A stretch of 44,438 bases of DNA from Burkholderia sp. Ac-20379 (GTDB lineage Bacteria > Pseudomonadota > Gammaproteobacteria > Burkholderiales > Burkholderiaceae), in contig NZ_JAAGPF010000022.1 of NCBI RefSeq assembly GCF_017104645.1, positions 1-44,438 of the forward strand. The letters are read 5' to 3'. Below, one piece after another: positions 1 through 8,507 of the stretch; positions within the stretch are counted from its first letter, which is position 1; each line of letters begins with the position of its first letter. The notes under the pieces were generated by a model that saw nothing but the letters and a program-made list of their open reading frames with translations, was not told where the DNA came from and did not search any database. The position numbers were made by a program, and so were the translations under genes.

Positions 1-2026
1 GGGCGAGACCGTCAAGCCAGACGCCGGCCAGCCGGCATCCGGTGCCGCGGCGGTTGCGCTGCCGGCCGTCAAGGTTGGCGGCGGCGGCCGGAGCGCCGCC
101 GAGCAGCGGCGCTTCACGCAGCCGGCCAGCGTGTCCACGCTCGACGGCGAGACGCTCGAGGCGAACCACCTCGACACGCTGGGCCAGATGGCCGAGCGGC
201 TGCCGAACGTCTACATGACGAGCTACACGCAGACCACGCCGATCGTGACGATCCGCGGCCTCGGCGTGGATGCCGACGAATCGGACAGCACCGCGATTCC
301 GGTGCTGGTGGACGGCGTGCCGCTGTTCGGCCTGGCAGTGGGGCAACTGTTCGATCTGGAACAGGTGCAGGTGCTGCGCGGGCCGCAGTCGCTGTATGCG
401 CAGAACGCGTTCGGCGGGCTGGTGTCGATGCGCTCGCGCGACCCCGGCAACAAGCCGGCGGCCAGCGTGATGCTCGATTACGGCTCGTATGGCCGGGCCC
501 GCGCCACCGTGAGCGGCGACGTGCCGCTCGGCGATCGCACCGCGCTGCGGATCGCGGCGGGCACCGAACACGGCAACGGCTACACCGAGAACACCACGCT
601 GAACCGCGACAACACGGCCGGCTGGAACAGCACGTTCGCGCACCTGAAGCTGTTGCACCGCGACGAGGCGGGCGGGGTCTGGCGTTTCGGCCTCTACACC
701 TCGAAATCGCGCGGCGGCAACGACTATTTCGCCACGCCGACGCTGGCCGACCGCCGGCAATCGGACGCCGCCGACACCGGCACCAACGACGTCGAATACG
801 TGCTGCTGTCGGCGGGCTACGAGCGCGATCTCGGCCACGGCACGCAGTTGGCCGTCACGCTCGGCGCGAGCCGCATGCAATGGGATTACTGGCTGCCGAC
901 CTCGCTGTTCGGCGCGCGCAACGGCTACGACATGGTGTCGCGTCAACTGAGCGCCGACGCGAAGCTGAGCGGCAAGCAGGGCCGCTTCGACTGGATGATC
1001 GGGCTGTCAGACCAGTACACGCGGCGCGACGCGCCCTATCTGTTCGACATGGGGCCGGCCTATTCGAGCAGCACCACCGCCGCGCTGCGCGGCAACAGCG
1101 TGTCGACCTACGGCGAGGCCGGCTGGCGCATCGCGCCCGCGTGGCGGATCGCCGCCGGGATGCGCCTGCAATACGACCGGCAGACGCTCGACTGGCAGAG
1201 CACCCAGGGCGGCATGTACGACTCGGACGGCGACGGCATCCCCGACACGGCGTTCAGCAGCGTGTCCGGCGTGAACGGCGCAAGCGTCAGCCACGTGGCC
1301 GCGCTGCCGCGCCTGACGCTCGAATTCCAGCCGAACGCACAGCATTTCGGCTGGCTCACGCTGGCGCGCGGCTATCTCTCGCCGGGCTTCAACACCTATG
1401 CGACCTCGGCCGATCAGGCCGGCCAGCCGTACGGCGCGGCCACCTCCACCTATCTCGAACTGGGCTACCGGCTGCGCGGCGCCGACGATGCCTGGGAGCT
1501 CGGCGCGACGCTGTTCGACGCCTGGATGCACGACCAGCAGATCACCGCCAGCGTGAACGGCCAGACCGTCACCACCAACGCACCGCGCTCGCATACGCGC
1601 GGCGCGGAGCTGTCGGCGCGCTGGCGGCCGGCGCGGCAGTACGAGTTCAGCGCGTTCGTCGGCCTCGTCGACGCGAAATACGACGAGTACAACCTCGGCG
1701 GCGTGGATTACGCGGGGCAGCAGTTCGCCAGCACGCCGCGCCAGAGCTTCGGCTTCGGCGTGACCTGGCGGCCCGACGCGCACTGGGACGTGGGCGTGAA
1801 CGTGGTGCGGCAGGGCGCGACCGGGCTCGCGCCGACCAGCACGCTCGCCAACGATCCGTACGTGCTCGTCGACGCGCACGCCACCTATCGCGTGCGCCGC
1901 TACAGCATCGGGCTGTACGGCCAGAACCTCGGCAACGCGCATTACTACACGCGCGCGCTGTCGAGCGGGATCGTGGTGGCCGGCAACCCGCGCGTGGTGG
2001 GCGTGCGGGTCGGGATGGACTTCTGA
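1..2026 (+). CDS. TonB-dependent siderophore-type receptor (5' partial)
   Basis: Outer-membrane beta-barrel receptor for TonB/ExbBD-driven uptake, probably of a ferric siderophore. The frame is open to the left window edge, so the signal peptide is missing. A TonB-box-like stretch (LPAVKVGG) is coded near bases 59-82. A plug domain follows, with the family signatures VTIRGLG, VLVDGVPL and VQVLRGPQSLYAQNAFGG. The long barrel has alternating aromatic strands and ends in GMDF, a C-terminal Phe as expected for BAM insertion. The GTG at 131 is internal to the conserved plug and should not be taken as the start. The stop codon is separated by a single base from the next gene, an RhtX/FptX-like siderophore importer, so the pair is probably co-transcribed. 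The ligand cannot be read from sequence; pairing with FptX suggests a pyochelin- or rhizobactin-like siderophore, which is inference. Confidence 0.9.
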   Translation, partial: GETVKPDAGQPASGAAAVALPAVKVGGGGRSAAEQRRFTQPASVSTLDGETLEANHLDTLGQMAERLPNVYMTSYTQTTPIVTIRGLGVDADESDSTAIPVLVDGVPLFGLAVGQLFDLEQVQVLRGPQSLYAQNAFGGLVSMRSRDPGNKPAASVMLDYGSYGRARATVSGDVPLGDRTALRIAAGTEHGNGYTENTTLNRDNTAGWNSTFAHLKLLHRDEAGGVWRFGLYTSKSRGGNDYFATPTLADRRQSDAADTGTNDVEYVLLSAGYERDLGHGTQLAVTLGASRMQWDYWLPTSLFGARNGYDMVSRQLSADAKLSGKQGRFDWMIGLSDQYTRRDAPYLFDMGPAYSSSTTAALRGNSVSTYGEAGWRIAPAWRIAAGMRLQYDRQTLDWQSTQGGMYDSDGDGIPDTAFSSVSGVNGASVSHVAALPRLTLEFQPNAQHFGWLTLARGYLSPGFNTYATSADQAGQPYGAATSTYLELGYRLRGADDAWELGATLFDAWMHDQQITASVNGQTVTTNAPRSHTRGAELSARWRPARQYEFSAFVGLVDAKYDEYNLGGVDYAGQQFASTPRQSFGFGVTWRPDAHWDVGVNVVRQGATGLAPTSTLANDPYVLVDAHATYRVRRYSIGLYGQNLGNAHYYTRALSSGIVVAGNPRVVGVRVGMDF

Positions 2027-2027
2027 G

Positions 2028-3290
2028 ATGCGCGCGCACTTCGACGGCGAGGCGGCCGAACACCGCCCATCCGGCGCCGCGCCGCGCGCCGGCCGGCGCG
2101 GCGACTATCTGGCGCTCACGCTGATGTACGTCGCGCAGGGGCTGCCGATCGGCCTGGCCTACAACGCGCTGGCCGTGCTGATTCGCGCGGGCGGCTACGA
2201 CGCGGCGATGGTCGGCTATACGGGGCTGGCATTCGTGCCGTGGGCGCTGAAGTTTCTCTGGGCGCCCGCGGTCGACAACGCCTGCGCGCGGCACGGCATG
2301 CGGCGCGTGCTATGGATCACCCAGCTCGGCATCGTCGCGACCTGCGCGGCGCTCGTGCCGGTGCCGCCCGACATCGCGCACCCCGGCTCGCTGGCGGCCG
2401 TGCTGACGCTGGTGGTGCTGATGAACGCGCTGTGCGCGACCCAGGACATCGTCACCAACGCCTATGCCGTGCGCCGGCTGCAAGGCCGCGCGGCGGGGGC
2501 GGCCAATGCGATCCAGGTGGCCGGCTTCATCGCCGGCATGCTGGTGGGCGGCGGCGGGCTGCTGGTATTGAGCGCCCATGTGGGGTGGCGCGGCGCGATG
2601 ACGGCGCTCGCGGCCGCGATGGCGTTGATCTACTTGCCGCTCGGTTTCGTGCCGGGCGGTTTCGCGGGCCGGGCGCAAGCGCCGGCCGCGCCGCGCGTGC
2701 GCTTGCGCGACGTGTTCCGCCGCCGCGATTTCGGCTGGGCCGTGCTGCTGGCCGGCAGCTTCAAGCTCGCCAGCACCGGCGTGTCGACGCTCGTGCAGCC
2801 GTGGCTGCTCGATCGCGGCGTGTCGATCGAGGCGATCGGGCGGCTGCAGATGAGCAATCTCGCGTTCGTCGCGCTCGGCGCCGTCGCGATCGGCGTGCCG
2901 ATGGTGCGCCGTTTCGGGTGCCGCCGCGCCGTGCTGACGGGCATCGCCCTGGCCGGCGCGCTGGCGGGCACGGCCTGGGTGCTCGACGCGCAGCAGCGGT
3001 TTTCGCTGCCGGCGTGCTACGTCGCCTTCGCCGTGCAATCGCTGTTCGAGGGCGCGATGTATGTGGCGGTGTGGGCCACGCTGATGAACTGGGCCTCGCC
3101 CGAGCGGCCCGGCGCGGATTTCACCACCATGCAGTGCTGCGAGAACCTCGGCAACGTCGTGGCGACCGGGCTGATCGGCGCGGCCGTCTCGGCGCTGGGG
3201 TACGGCGGCGCGTTCGCGTGCGCCTGGGCGTTGGCGCTGGTGGTGTGGGCGGCGGCGTGGGTCAGTTTGGGGCGGATGCGGCTGGTCTGA
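2028..3290 (+). CDS. RhtX/FptX-family siderophore transporter (MFS)
   Basis: Inner-membrane importer of about 420 residues with roughly twelve hydrophobic segments. It matches the RhtX/FptX family, single-polypeptide permeases that take ferric siderophores across the inner membrane in place of an ABC transporter. Recognisable features are the N-terminal LTLMYVAQGLPIGLAYNAL, the PWALKFLWAPAVD loop and ATQDIVTNAYAVRR in the fourth/fifth segment, a layout also seen in AmpG-like MFS proteins. The ATG follows the receptor stop by one base, indicating translational coupling. A cytoplasmic N-terminal tail of about 25 residues precedes the first segment. AmpG (muropeptide permease) is the main alternative, but the receptor neighbour favours siderophore transport. 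Confidence 0.85.
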   Translation: MRAHFDGEAAEHRPSGAAPRAGRRGDYLALTLMYVAQGLPIGLAYNALAVLIRAGGYDAAMVGYTGLAFVPWALKFLWAPAVDNACARHGMRRVLWITQLGIVATCAALVPVPPDIAHPGSLAAVLTLVVLMNALCATQDIVTNAYAVRRLQGRAAGAANAIQVAGFIAGMLVGGGGLLVLSAHVGWRGAMTALAAAMALIYLPLGFVPGGFAGRAQAPAAPRVRLRDVFRRRDFGWAVLLAGSFKLASTGVSTLVQPWLLDRGVSIEAIGRLQMSNLAFVALGAVAIGVPMVRRFGCRRAVLTGIALAGALAGTAWVLDAQQRFSLPACYVAFAVQSLFEGAMYVAVWATLMNWASPERPGADFTTMQCCENLGNVVATGLIGAAVSALGYGGAFACAWALALVVWAAAWVSLGRMRLV

Positions 3291-3398
3291 CAGTGCTGCA
3301 GGATTTCTGAATGATGCCTTGTATGTCGACTTCATTTACTATCGGTTTTTGCAAACCAAGCATCTTTCAGCACAAAGTTTCAGACGAAGGGAGAAACG

Positions 3399-4286
3399 GT
3401 GACAAACATATTAGAGAGTGTCCTAGCATCGATAGTGACGACCGTGCCTCTCTGCATCGCCATTGGCAAGTTCATGTTGAAACATCAACTTGACAAGCAT
3501 CGAATAACCTGGGAGGGCGAGACGCGTCAGCGGATCGAAACATTTCTCGCCGATCACGCTGCAAAACGTCAGTACGATTGGGAAGCACGCAAGCGCCTCT
3601 ATGAAGCAGTCGGACCGCTTAGATTTCAGTTGCTGCTCGCATGCAGAGATCTCGCGTCACGGATTGAGCGGCATGACAAACGACAGTCTTACGAGATGTC
3701 GCTCGATCGGTATTACGCTCGGAGCTTTCTTTACCGCTGCTTGCGTCCGCTTGTCATTTGCGAGTTGGTAGAACGTCAAATGTCAGTCGCCGACTTTTCT
3801 GTAGACTCAGACGGACGCACACTTCTACAGTTCAGCCGCGCGGCCAAATCTATTTTGGCCGGAAAATCTGTCATTAAAGATCGCGGCGATGCAAACTGGG
3901 AAGAACAAACTCAGCATATATTTCACGACGTACTTTCGAAAATTGCTGATTCACTGATTGTCCGTGAAGACGGGCGCGAACGGTGTATGCGATTCACCGA
4001 ATTTGAAGAACTATTGAAGTCTTCGAGCGGCAAAGAAGCGCTTCATCCGCTTCCAGATATTCTTGGCAATTTCTCCGCTCGCACGAAACCATTGTTCTGG
4101 CTCCGCCTGGTCGCTTATGGAAACGTATGCAACCACCTCGTTGGTAGTTTGGGGCATGACCTCGGATTCGAGCGTCGAAACTTTCCCGTCGAAGAACTGC
4201 TTGCGGCGGCCGATGACGCATTGGTCAGCACCGACATCAAAGGTTACGCTGCCCAATGTCGCAGCTTCGCGAATCACCGACTGTAG
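3399..4286 (+). CDS. hypothetical protein with N-terminal membrane segment
   Basis: This 295-residue protein belongs to no family I recognise. A GTG start is chosen because a clear GGGAG ribosome-binding site (about 3389-3393) lies six bases upstream. Residues 5-27 (ILESVLASIVTTVPLCIAIG) form a membrane segment. A charged, helix-rich cytoplasmic region follows (KHQLDKHRITWEGETRQRIE, then WEARKRLYEAVGPLRFQLL) that could be coiled coil. Base composition is clearly lower in GC than in the flanking siderophore genes, and codons such as TTA, ATA and AGA occur, so the gene looks horizontally acquired. It is isolated: FptX ends 108 bases upstream and a gene remnant follows. Single-TM proteins of this shape are common among accessory and defence genes, but no function can be assigned. 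Confidence 0.75.
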   Translation: MTNILESVLASIVTTVPLCIAIGKFMLKHQLDKHRITWEGETRQRIETFLADHAAKRQYDWEARKRLYEAVGPLRFQLLLACRDLASRIERHDKRQSYEMSLDRYYARSFLYRCLRPLVICELVERQMSVADFSVDSDGRTLLQFSRAAKSILAGKSVIKDRGDANWEEQTQHIFHDVLSKIADSLIVREDGRERCMRFTEFEELLKSSSGKEALHPLPDILGNFSARTKPLFWLRLVAYGNVCNHLVGSLGHDLGFERRNFPVEELLAAADDALVSTDIKGYAAQCRSFANHRL

Positions 4287-4396
4287 CCAAATTGATGCCT
4301 TTAGGGGCGCCCGGGACTATGTTAATAGCACATGTCTATCGTGGTTGAACCAGATCCTTGGTGTGCGGTCTTCTTTGCGAAACGAATGAGATTGGA

Positions 4397-4525
4397 ATTT
4401 TTCCGGTGCGGCCGGGAAGCTTCGACACCATCAGCTCGACGTTCGACACGGATTCAGCCAGCTACCGGGCCAGCGGCGCCACCGTGACCGTCAAGCGCGA
4501 TCTGCGCACGCAGCTCGTGTATTGA
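4397..4525 (+). pseudogene. 3' remnant of a truncated gene
   Basis: GC rises sharply after about 4400. An open plus-strand frame reads PVRPGSFDTISSTFDTDSASYRASG, then ATVTVKRDLRTQLVY before a stop at 4523-4525. The codon use matches the host. The reading resembles the last residues of DUF3857/transglutaminase-type periplasmic proteins, which have a VxxDF..Y....G..V.V.R.L pattern near the end; this is weak family recognition only. No start or upstream domain is present. The upstream part seems to have been replaced by the lower-GC segment at 3291-4397. The remaining bases 4526-4628 hold nothing recognisable. Confidence 0.35.
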
Positions 4526-4628
4526 GAGAGCGGCGCGCGGCGCCCGGCGCGCCCGATGCGTGAGGAGCAGGGCGACGCGCCAGGCCCGGCGGTTCATCGC
4601 CGCACGCCGGCCGGCGCACGGCGCCGCG

Positions 4629-6827
4629 TCACCACTGATACTTCGCGCCCGCCGTCAGCAGGCGGCCTTGCCCCCAGTAGCAGTAGTTCGCGCCGGTGCA
4701 CGACGCGAAGTACTTGCGGTCGAGCAGGTTCGACAGATTCAGCCAGGTCGTCCAGCCCGTCAGGCTCCGGAAGCGCCGGCCGAGGTCGTAGCGCAGCGAC
4801 AGGTCGACGAGCGTCGCCGACGAGGTCGTGAACGAATTCGCCGTGTCGCCGTACGAGCCGCCGATATAGCGCACGCCGCCGCCGAACAGCAGCCCGGCGA
4901 GCGGCCCCGCCGGCACCGTGTAATCGGCCCACAGCGATGCCGTGTTGCGCGGAATCCCCACCGGCGCCTTGCCCTGCGTGCCCGAATTGCTCTTGGTGTT
5001 GAGCAGGTTCGTGTAGGTGTAGCTGGCGATCAGCTGCAGGTTGTTCGCGAGGCTGGCGTGGCCCTCGACCTCGAAACCCTGCGATCGCACCTGGCCCGTC
5101 AGGACACTGAAGCCGTTGTGCAGCGGGTCGGTCGTGGCGACGTTGTTTTCGGTGATATGGAACGCCGATACCGTGACGAACGCGTTATAGCCCTTCGGCT
5201 GCAGCTTCACGCCCATTTCGTACTGCTCGGACGTCATCGGCGCGAACGCCTGCCCGCCGTACGTCGTGCCCACCTGCGGCTGGAACGAGCGCGAGTAGTT
5301 GAAGTACGGCGCGATGCCGCCGTCGAACTGGTAGGTGCCGCCCGCGCGCCAGGTGAACGCGCGGTTGAACTGCGTGGTGGTGGCGCCCGTCTTGTAGGAC
5401 GTCACGTCCTCGTTGGCCCAGTCCTCGCGCAGGCCGAGCAGGAACGACCATTTGCCGATGTCGAACTGATCCTGCGCATAGGCGCCCAGCTGCTTGATCG
5501 ATGTCGCGTTTGAGGTGGCGAACATGAAGTTCGGATAAGGGATCGTCTGGCCATAGAGCGGGCTGCTCTCGGTCAGGCCCGGCGTCGAGGTCAGATTGCC
5601 GTAGAAATAATGGTCGAACTGCAGGTTCTGGTAATCGACGCCGAGCGTGACGTTGTGCTTGACCGCGCCCGTGTCGAATGTCGCGCGCAGCTGGTTGTCG
5701 ACCGTATTCGAATTCACGCTGCCGAAGTTCAGATAGGCGGTGCGGGCGAGCGTGTCGGTGCCCGCCTTGAAGCCATCGTTGCCCACGTACTGAACGGTTT
5801 GCGTGTTGCGCATGAAGCGGTAGCTCTGCTTGAACGACCAGACGTCGTTGAAGCGGTGCTCGAGCTGATAGCCGATCGATTCCTGAGTCTTGCGGAAGCT
5901 GTCCCAGGTCGATTCGCCCGGGTATTCGCCGCGGCTCGTCCAGGTAGACGGCACCGAGTTGTAGATGCCGGCTTCCGGATCCGCCTGGTAGTTCGCGAAC
6001 AGCGTGAACGTGGTGTCGCGGGTGGGGCGGAACTGCAGCGTCGGCGCGATCGAGAAGCGCTGCTGGTTCACGAAATCGGTCTGGGTGCCGGTGTTGAAGC
6101 CGTCGGCCGTCAGGCGATAGCGCACCTTGCCGTCCTGATCCACCGGGCCGCTCAGGTCGAGGAAGCCCTCGATGCGGCCGTAGCTGCCGGTTTGCAGGCC
6201 GATCTCGTGATACGGCGTGGCGGTCGGCAGCTTGCTCACGAGGTTGACCGTGCCGCCCGGCGAGCCCTGGCCGTACAGCACCGAGGCCGGGCCGTGCAGC
6301 AGCTCGATGCGCTCGAACAGATACGGATCGAAGCTCGTCACGTTGTACCCGAAGCCGCCGTTCGGGCCCGGCGTGCGCAGCCCGTTCCAGTATTCGTCCA
6401 CCAGGAAGCCGCGGGCGTAGAGATATTCGAGCGAATCGGTGTTGGTGCCGCGCTGCTCGGGGTTGATGCCCGAGGTGTAGCGCAGCGCCTGCGCGACGCT
6501 CTGCACCCCTTGCACGTCCATCTGGTCGCGCGTGACCACCGAGATCGCCTGCGGCACCTTGATGATCGGCGTGTCCGATTTCGATCCGGCCTCGCTGCGT
6601 TTCGCCACGTAGCCGATCACCGGCCCCGTGGCCGTTTCCGCCTCGCGCGCGCCCGATACGGCCACCGATGGGAGCTGGTGCTCCGCTTGTGCCGCGGCGT
6701 CCGACGCCGCCACCGGCGCCGCCGTCTGCGCACTGGCCATCTTCGCGCACGCCAGTGCGACCACCGCCGTCATGGTGCGCAGCGTCGCGCGCCGCGCGCG
6801 GCGATCTCCGCGATCCGTGCCGCGCAT
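4629..6827 (-). CDS. TonB-dependent ferric-siderophore receptor, FhuA/FoxA type
   Basis: Outer-membrane receptor of the ferrichrome/ferrioxamine (FhuA/FoxA/FpvA-like) group, about 732 residues from the chosen start. The ATG at 6827 is preferred because an AGGAAGG ribosome-binding site lies at 6830-6836. The frame is open further up to 6908 but has no ribosome-binding site there. The N-terminus is a signal peptide (Arg-rich, then MTAVVALACAKMASAQ). A plug follows, with KVPQAISVVTRDQM, ARGF and IELLHGPASVLYGQGSPGG. The barrel includes LREDW and FNYSRSFQPQVG, then NLLDRKYFASC and CYWGQGRLLTAGAKYQW, the classic FhuA-type Cys-pair loop and aromatic C-terminus. It is divergent from an AraC regulator at 7040 with a shared intergenic region, so that regulator may control it. 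The ligand is inferred to be a hydroxamate siderophore. Confidence 0.92.
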   Translation of the reverse strand: MRGTDRGDRRARRATLRTMTAVVALACAKMASAQTAAPVAASDAAAQAEHQLPSVAVSGAREAETATGPVIGYVAKRSEAGSKSDTPIIKVPQAISVVTRDQMDVQGVQSVAQALRYTSGINPEQRGTNTDSLEYLYARGFLVDEYWNGLRTPGPNGGFGYNVTSFDPYLFERIELLHGPASVLYGQGSPGGTVNLVSKLPTATPYHEIGLQTGSYGRIEGFLDLSGPVDQDGKVRYRLTADGFNTGTQTDFVNQQRFSIAPTLQFRPTRDTTFTLFANYQADPEAGIYNSVPSTWTSRGEYPGESTWDSFRKTQESIGYQLEHRFNDVWSFKQSYRFMRNTQTVQYVGNDGFKAGTDTLARTAYLNFGSVNSNTVDNQLRATFDTGAVKHNVTLGVDYQNLQFDHYFYGNLTSTPGLTESSPLYGQTIPYPNFMFATSNATSIKQLGAYAQDQFDIGKWSFLLGLREDWANEDVTSYKTGATTTQFNRAFTWRAGGTYQFDGGIAPYFNYSRSFQPQVGTTYGGQAFAPMTSEQYEMGVKLQPKGYNAFVTVSAFHITENNVATTDPLHNGFSVLTGQVRSQGFEVEGHASLANNLQLIASYTYTNLLNTKSNSGTQGKAPVGIPRNTASLWADYTVPAGPLAGLLFGGGVRYIGGSYGDTANSFTTSSATLVDLSLRYDLGRRFRSLTGWTTWLNLSNLLDRKYFASCTGANYCYWGQGRLLTAGAKYQW

Positions 6828-6907
6828 TGCCTTCCTGCTCCCGCTCCCGTTCATCCCGCATGCCCCGTTCAAAATGTCACCACCTTCATTGATGCAAACA
6901 CGACTCA

Positions 6908-6948
6908 TTTCTATTTGCGTTTGTAATCTGTCGAACGGGGGATAGAAT
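6908..6948. promoter_or_regulatory. divergent promoter region with possible Fur-like site
   Basis: On the plus strand TTGTAA (6921-6926) and TAGAAT (6943-6948) are separated by 16 bases, a plausible sigma-70 promoter for the AraC gene. On the minus strand the AT-rich run GCAAATAGAAATGAGTC (about 6906-6922) contains two xxxAAT-type hexamers resembling degenerate Fur boxes, and could overlap the receptor's -10 (TAGAAA). Iron-regulated expression is expected for a siderophore receptor, but the Fur match is imperfect. Confidence 0.35.
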
Positions 6949-7039
6949 ACGGCCGATGTTTTATCGACGTCCTGTCAATTTGCTGCGCAAAACCGGCGAA
7001 ATTTGACGGTTTTTCGGCATTTCTCTGACAAATTCACCA

Positions 7040-7837
7040 ATGAGCGACATCTGGCAACGCATGACCGGCACGCAGCAGCGAAAGCTCAAGCGCCCCGTCA
7101 TCGCCAAGCGGTGCGACTTCGCGGCCGGCGACAGCGAGAGCTGGCATTCGCACACGCAGCCGCAGTTCGTCTACACGACGCGCGGCGTGCTGCGCGTCAT
7201 CACGCCCGACGGCGCCTGGACGCTCGGCCCGTACCGCGGCCTGTGGATCGCGCCGCTCGTCGCGCACGAGCTGCAGGCGGTCAGCCCGGTGGAGATGTAC
7301 ACCGTCTATTTCGAAGTCGATATCGCGCCGCGCGAAGCGGGCAGTTGCCACGTGCTGATGATTTCGACGCTGTTGCACGCGCTGGTCGGCGCGCTCGTGC
7401 TCGATCAGCAGAACGGCGACCCGGCGCGCCGCTCCTCGTTGATCGATCCGTTGTTGCTGCAGGAAATGCACGAGGCACAACTGGCGTCCGAAGGGTTGCT
7501 GCCGCTGCCGAAGGATCGGCGCCTGCAGCAGATCTGCGGGCAACTGATGGACACGCCCGCCGACAATTCGCCGCTCAACGACTGGGGCATGCGCGTGGGG
7601 GCCAGCGAGAGCACGCTCGAGCGCGCATTCAAGGACGAGACGGGCCTGACGTTCGGCCAGTGGCGCCAGCGCCTGCGGCTGGTGGAGTCGATCTCGCGGC
7701 TGGCCAAGGGCATGCCGGTGTCGGCCATCGCCACCGAGCTGGGCTACCGCAACTCGAGTGCATTCATCACGATGTTCCGGCGCGCGATGGGGGAGACGCC
7801 GCAGCGCTTCCTGCGCAATCGCGGCGGGAGCGAGTAG
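7040..7837 (+). CDS. AraC-family transcriptional regulator
   Basis: Cytoplasmic DNA-binding regulator of 265 residues. Residues about 20-105 form a cupin-like sensor domain (HSHTQPQFVYTTRGVLRV, then GPYRGLWIAPLVAHEL). Residues about 165-260 form the double helix-turn-helix: WGMRVGASESTLERAFKDET, FGQWRQRLRL, and the AraC signature IATELGYRNSSAFITMFRRAMGETPQRF. The N-terminal cupin with an H-x-H metal/ligand pattern is typical of small-molecule-responsive activators. It is divergent from the FhuA-type receptor gene, so it may activate that receptor when its siderophore is present; this is inference from position. No strong ribosome-binding site precedes the ATG at 7040; the ATG at 7061 is an alternative start. 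Confidence 0.9.
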   Translation: MSDIWQRMTGTQQRKLKRPVIAKRCDFAAGDSESWHSHTQPQFVYTTRGVLRVITPDGAWTLGPYRGLWIAPLVAHELQAVSPVEMYTVYFEVDIAPREAGSCHVLMISTLLHALVGALVLDQQNGDPARRSSLIDPLLLQEMHEAQLASEGLLPLPKDRRLQQICGQLMDTPADNSPLNDWGMRVGASESTLERAFKDETGLTFGQWRQRLRLVESISRLAKGMPVSAIATELGYRNSSAFITMFRRAMGETPQRFLRNRGGSE

Positions 7838-7865
7838 GGCGCGCCCGCCGGCCGGTACGCCCGGA

Positions 7866-8294
7866 TCAGCGCTTCAACGAGGCGCCATAGGCGCCCGAGC
7901 GCTCGAAGCGCACGCCGAACAGCGGCAGGACGAGGAAGCCGAAGCCGGCCGGCAGCCCCCACAGCGCGCCGCTCCACAACGCGAAGAAGGTGTCCGCGCA
8001 GGCCGTGTGGGCCGGCGCCGCCGGATCGTAGACCACCGGCACGTGCGCGCCGACATCGCGGCTCAGGCCGCCGTTCTGCACGAACTCGACGCTTTCCCCG
8101 CCGGCGCTGGTGAAACGAATGGTCGGATGCCCGCTCGAGCTGATCACGACGCCGTCGGCGCGCGTGGCCGTCGAGAGAAACGCCGCCGTGTTCCAGGCCT
8201 GTACCGCGCACACCGCGAGAACGACGGCGCCGATCAGCATGACGATGATGGTGGTGACGTTCCAGGCGGGGCGGTCGTCGGCGGGATCGGACAT
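7866..8294 (-). CDS. DUF3592 domain-containing membrane protein
   Basis: Small integral membrane protein of 142 residues. The ATG at 8294 (MSDPADDRPAW) is preferred over longer in-frame extensions that read through low-quality, Arg/Pro-rich sequence. It has a first membrane helix (VTTIIVMLIGAVVLAVCAVQ) and a central extracytoplasmic beta region with the DUF3592 pattern: ADGVVISSSGHPTIRFTSAGG, then VGAHVPVVYDPAAPAHT. A second hydrophobic stretch (FALWSGALWGLPAGFGFLVL) follows near the C-terminus. The molecular role of DUF3592 proteins is unknown. It converges on the AraC gene with 28 bases between stops, and stands as a single gene. Confidence 0.8.
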   Translation of the reverse strand: MSDPADDRPAWNVTTIIVMLIGAVVLAVCAVQAWNTAAFLSTATRADGVVISSSGHPTIRFTSAGGESVEFVQNGGLSRDVGAHVPVVYDPAAPAHTACADTFFALWSGALWGLPAGFGFLVLPLFGVRFERSGAYGASLKR

Positions 8295-8507
8295 GGTAGG
8301 CCTGTGTAAAGAAGATGGAAGGTTCCGATCATAGCGTGTTCCACGGCAGGCGCCCGGCTGTGCAGGGGGCGGGGTGGCGGGGAGGCGGCCCGCCGGTTGC
8401 CGGACGGTGAACGCACGGCAGCGGCAACCGGCGGCGAGGACTGCGCTATCCGCCATGCCTCGCGGCGAGACCGAGGCGCGCTGCCCCGGCACCGGCCGCG
8501 AGCCGCG

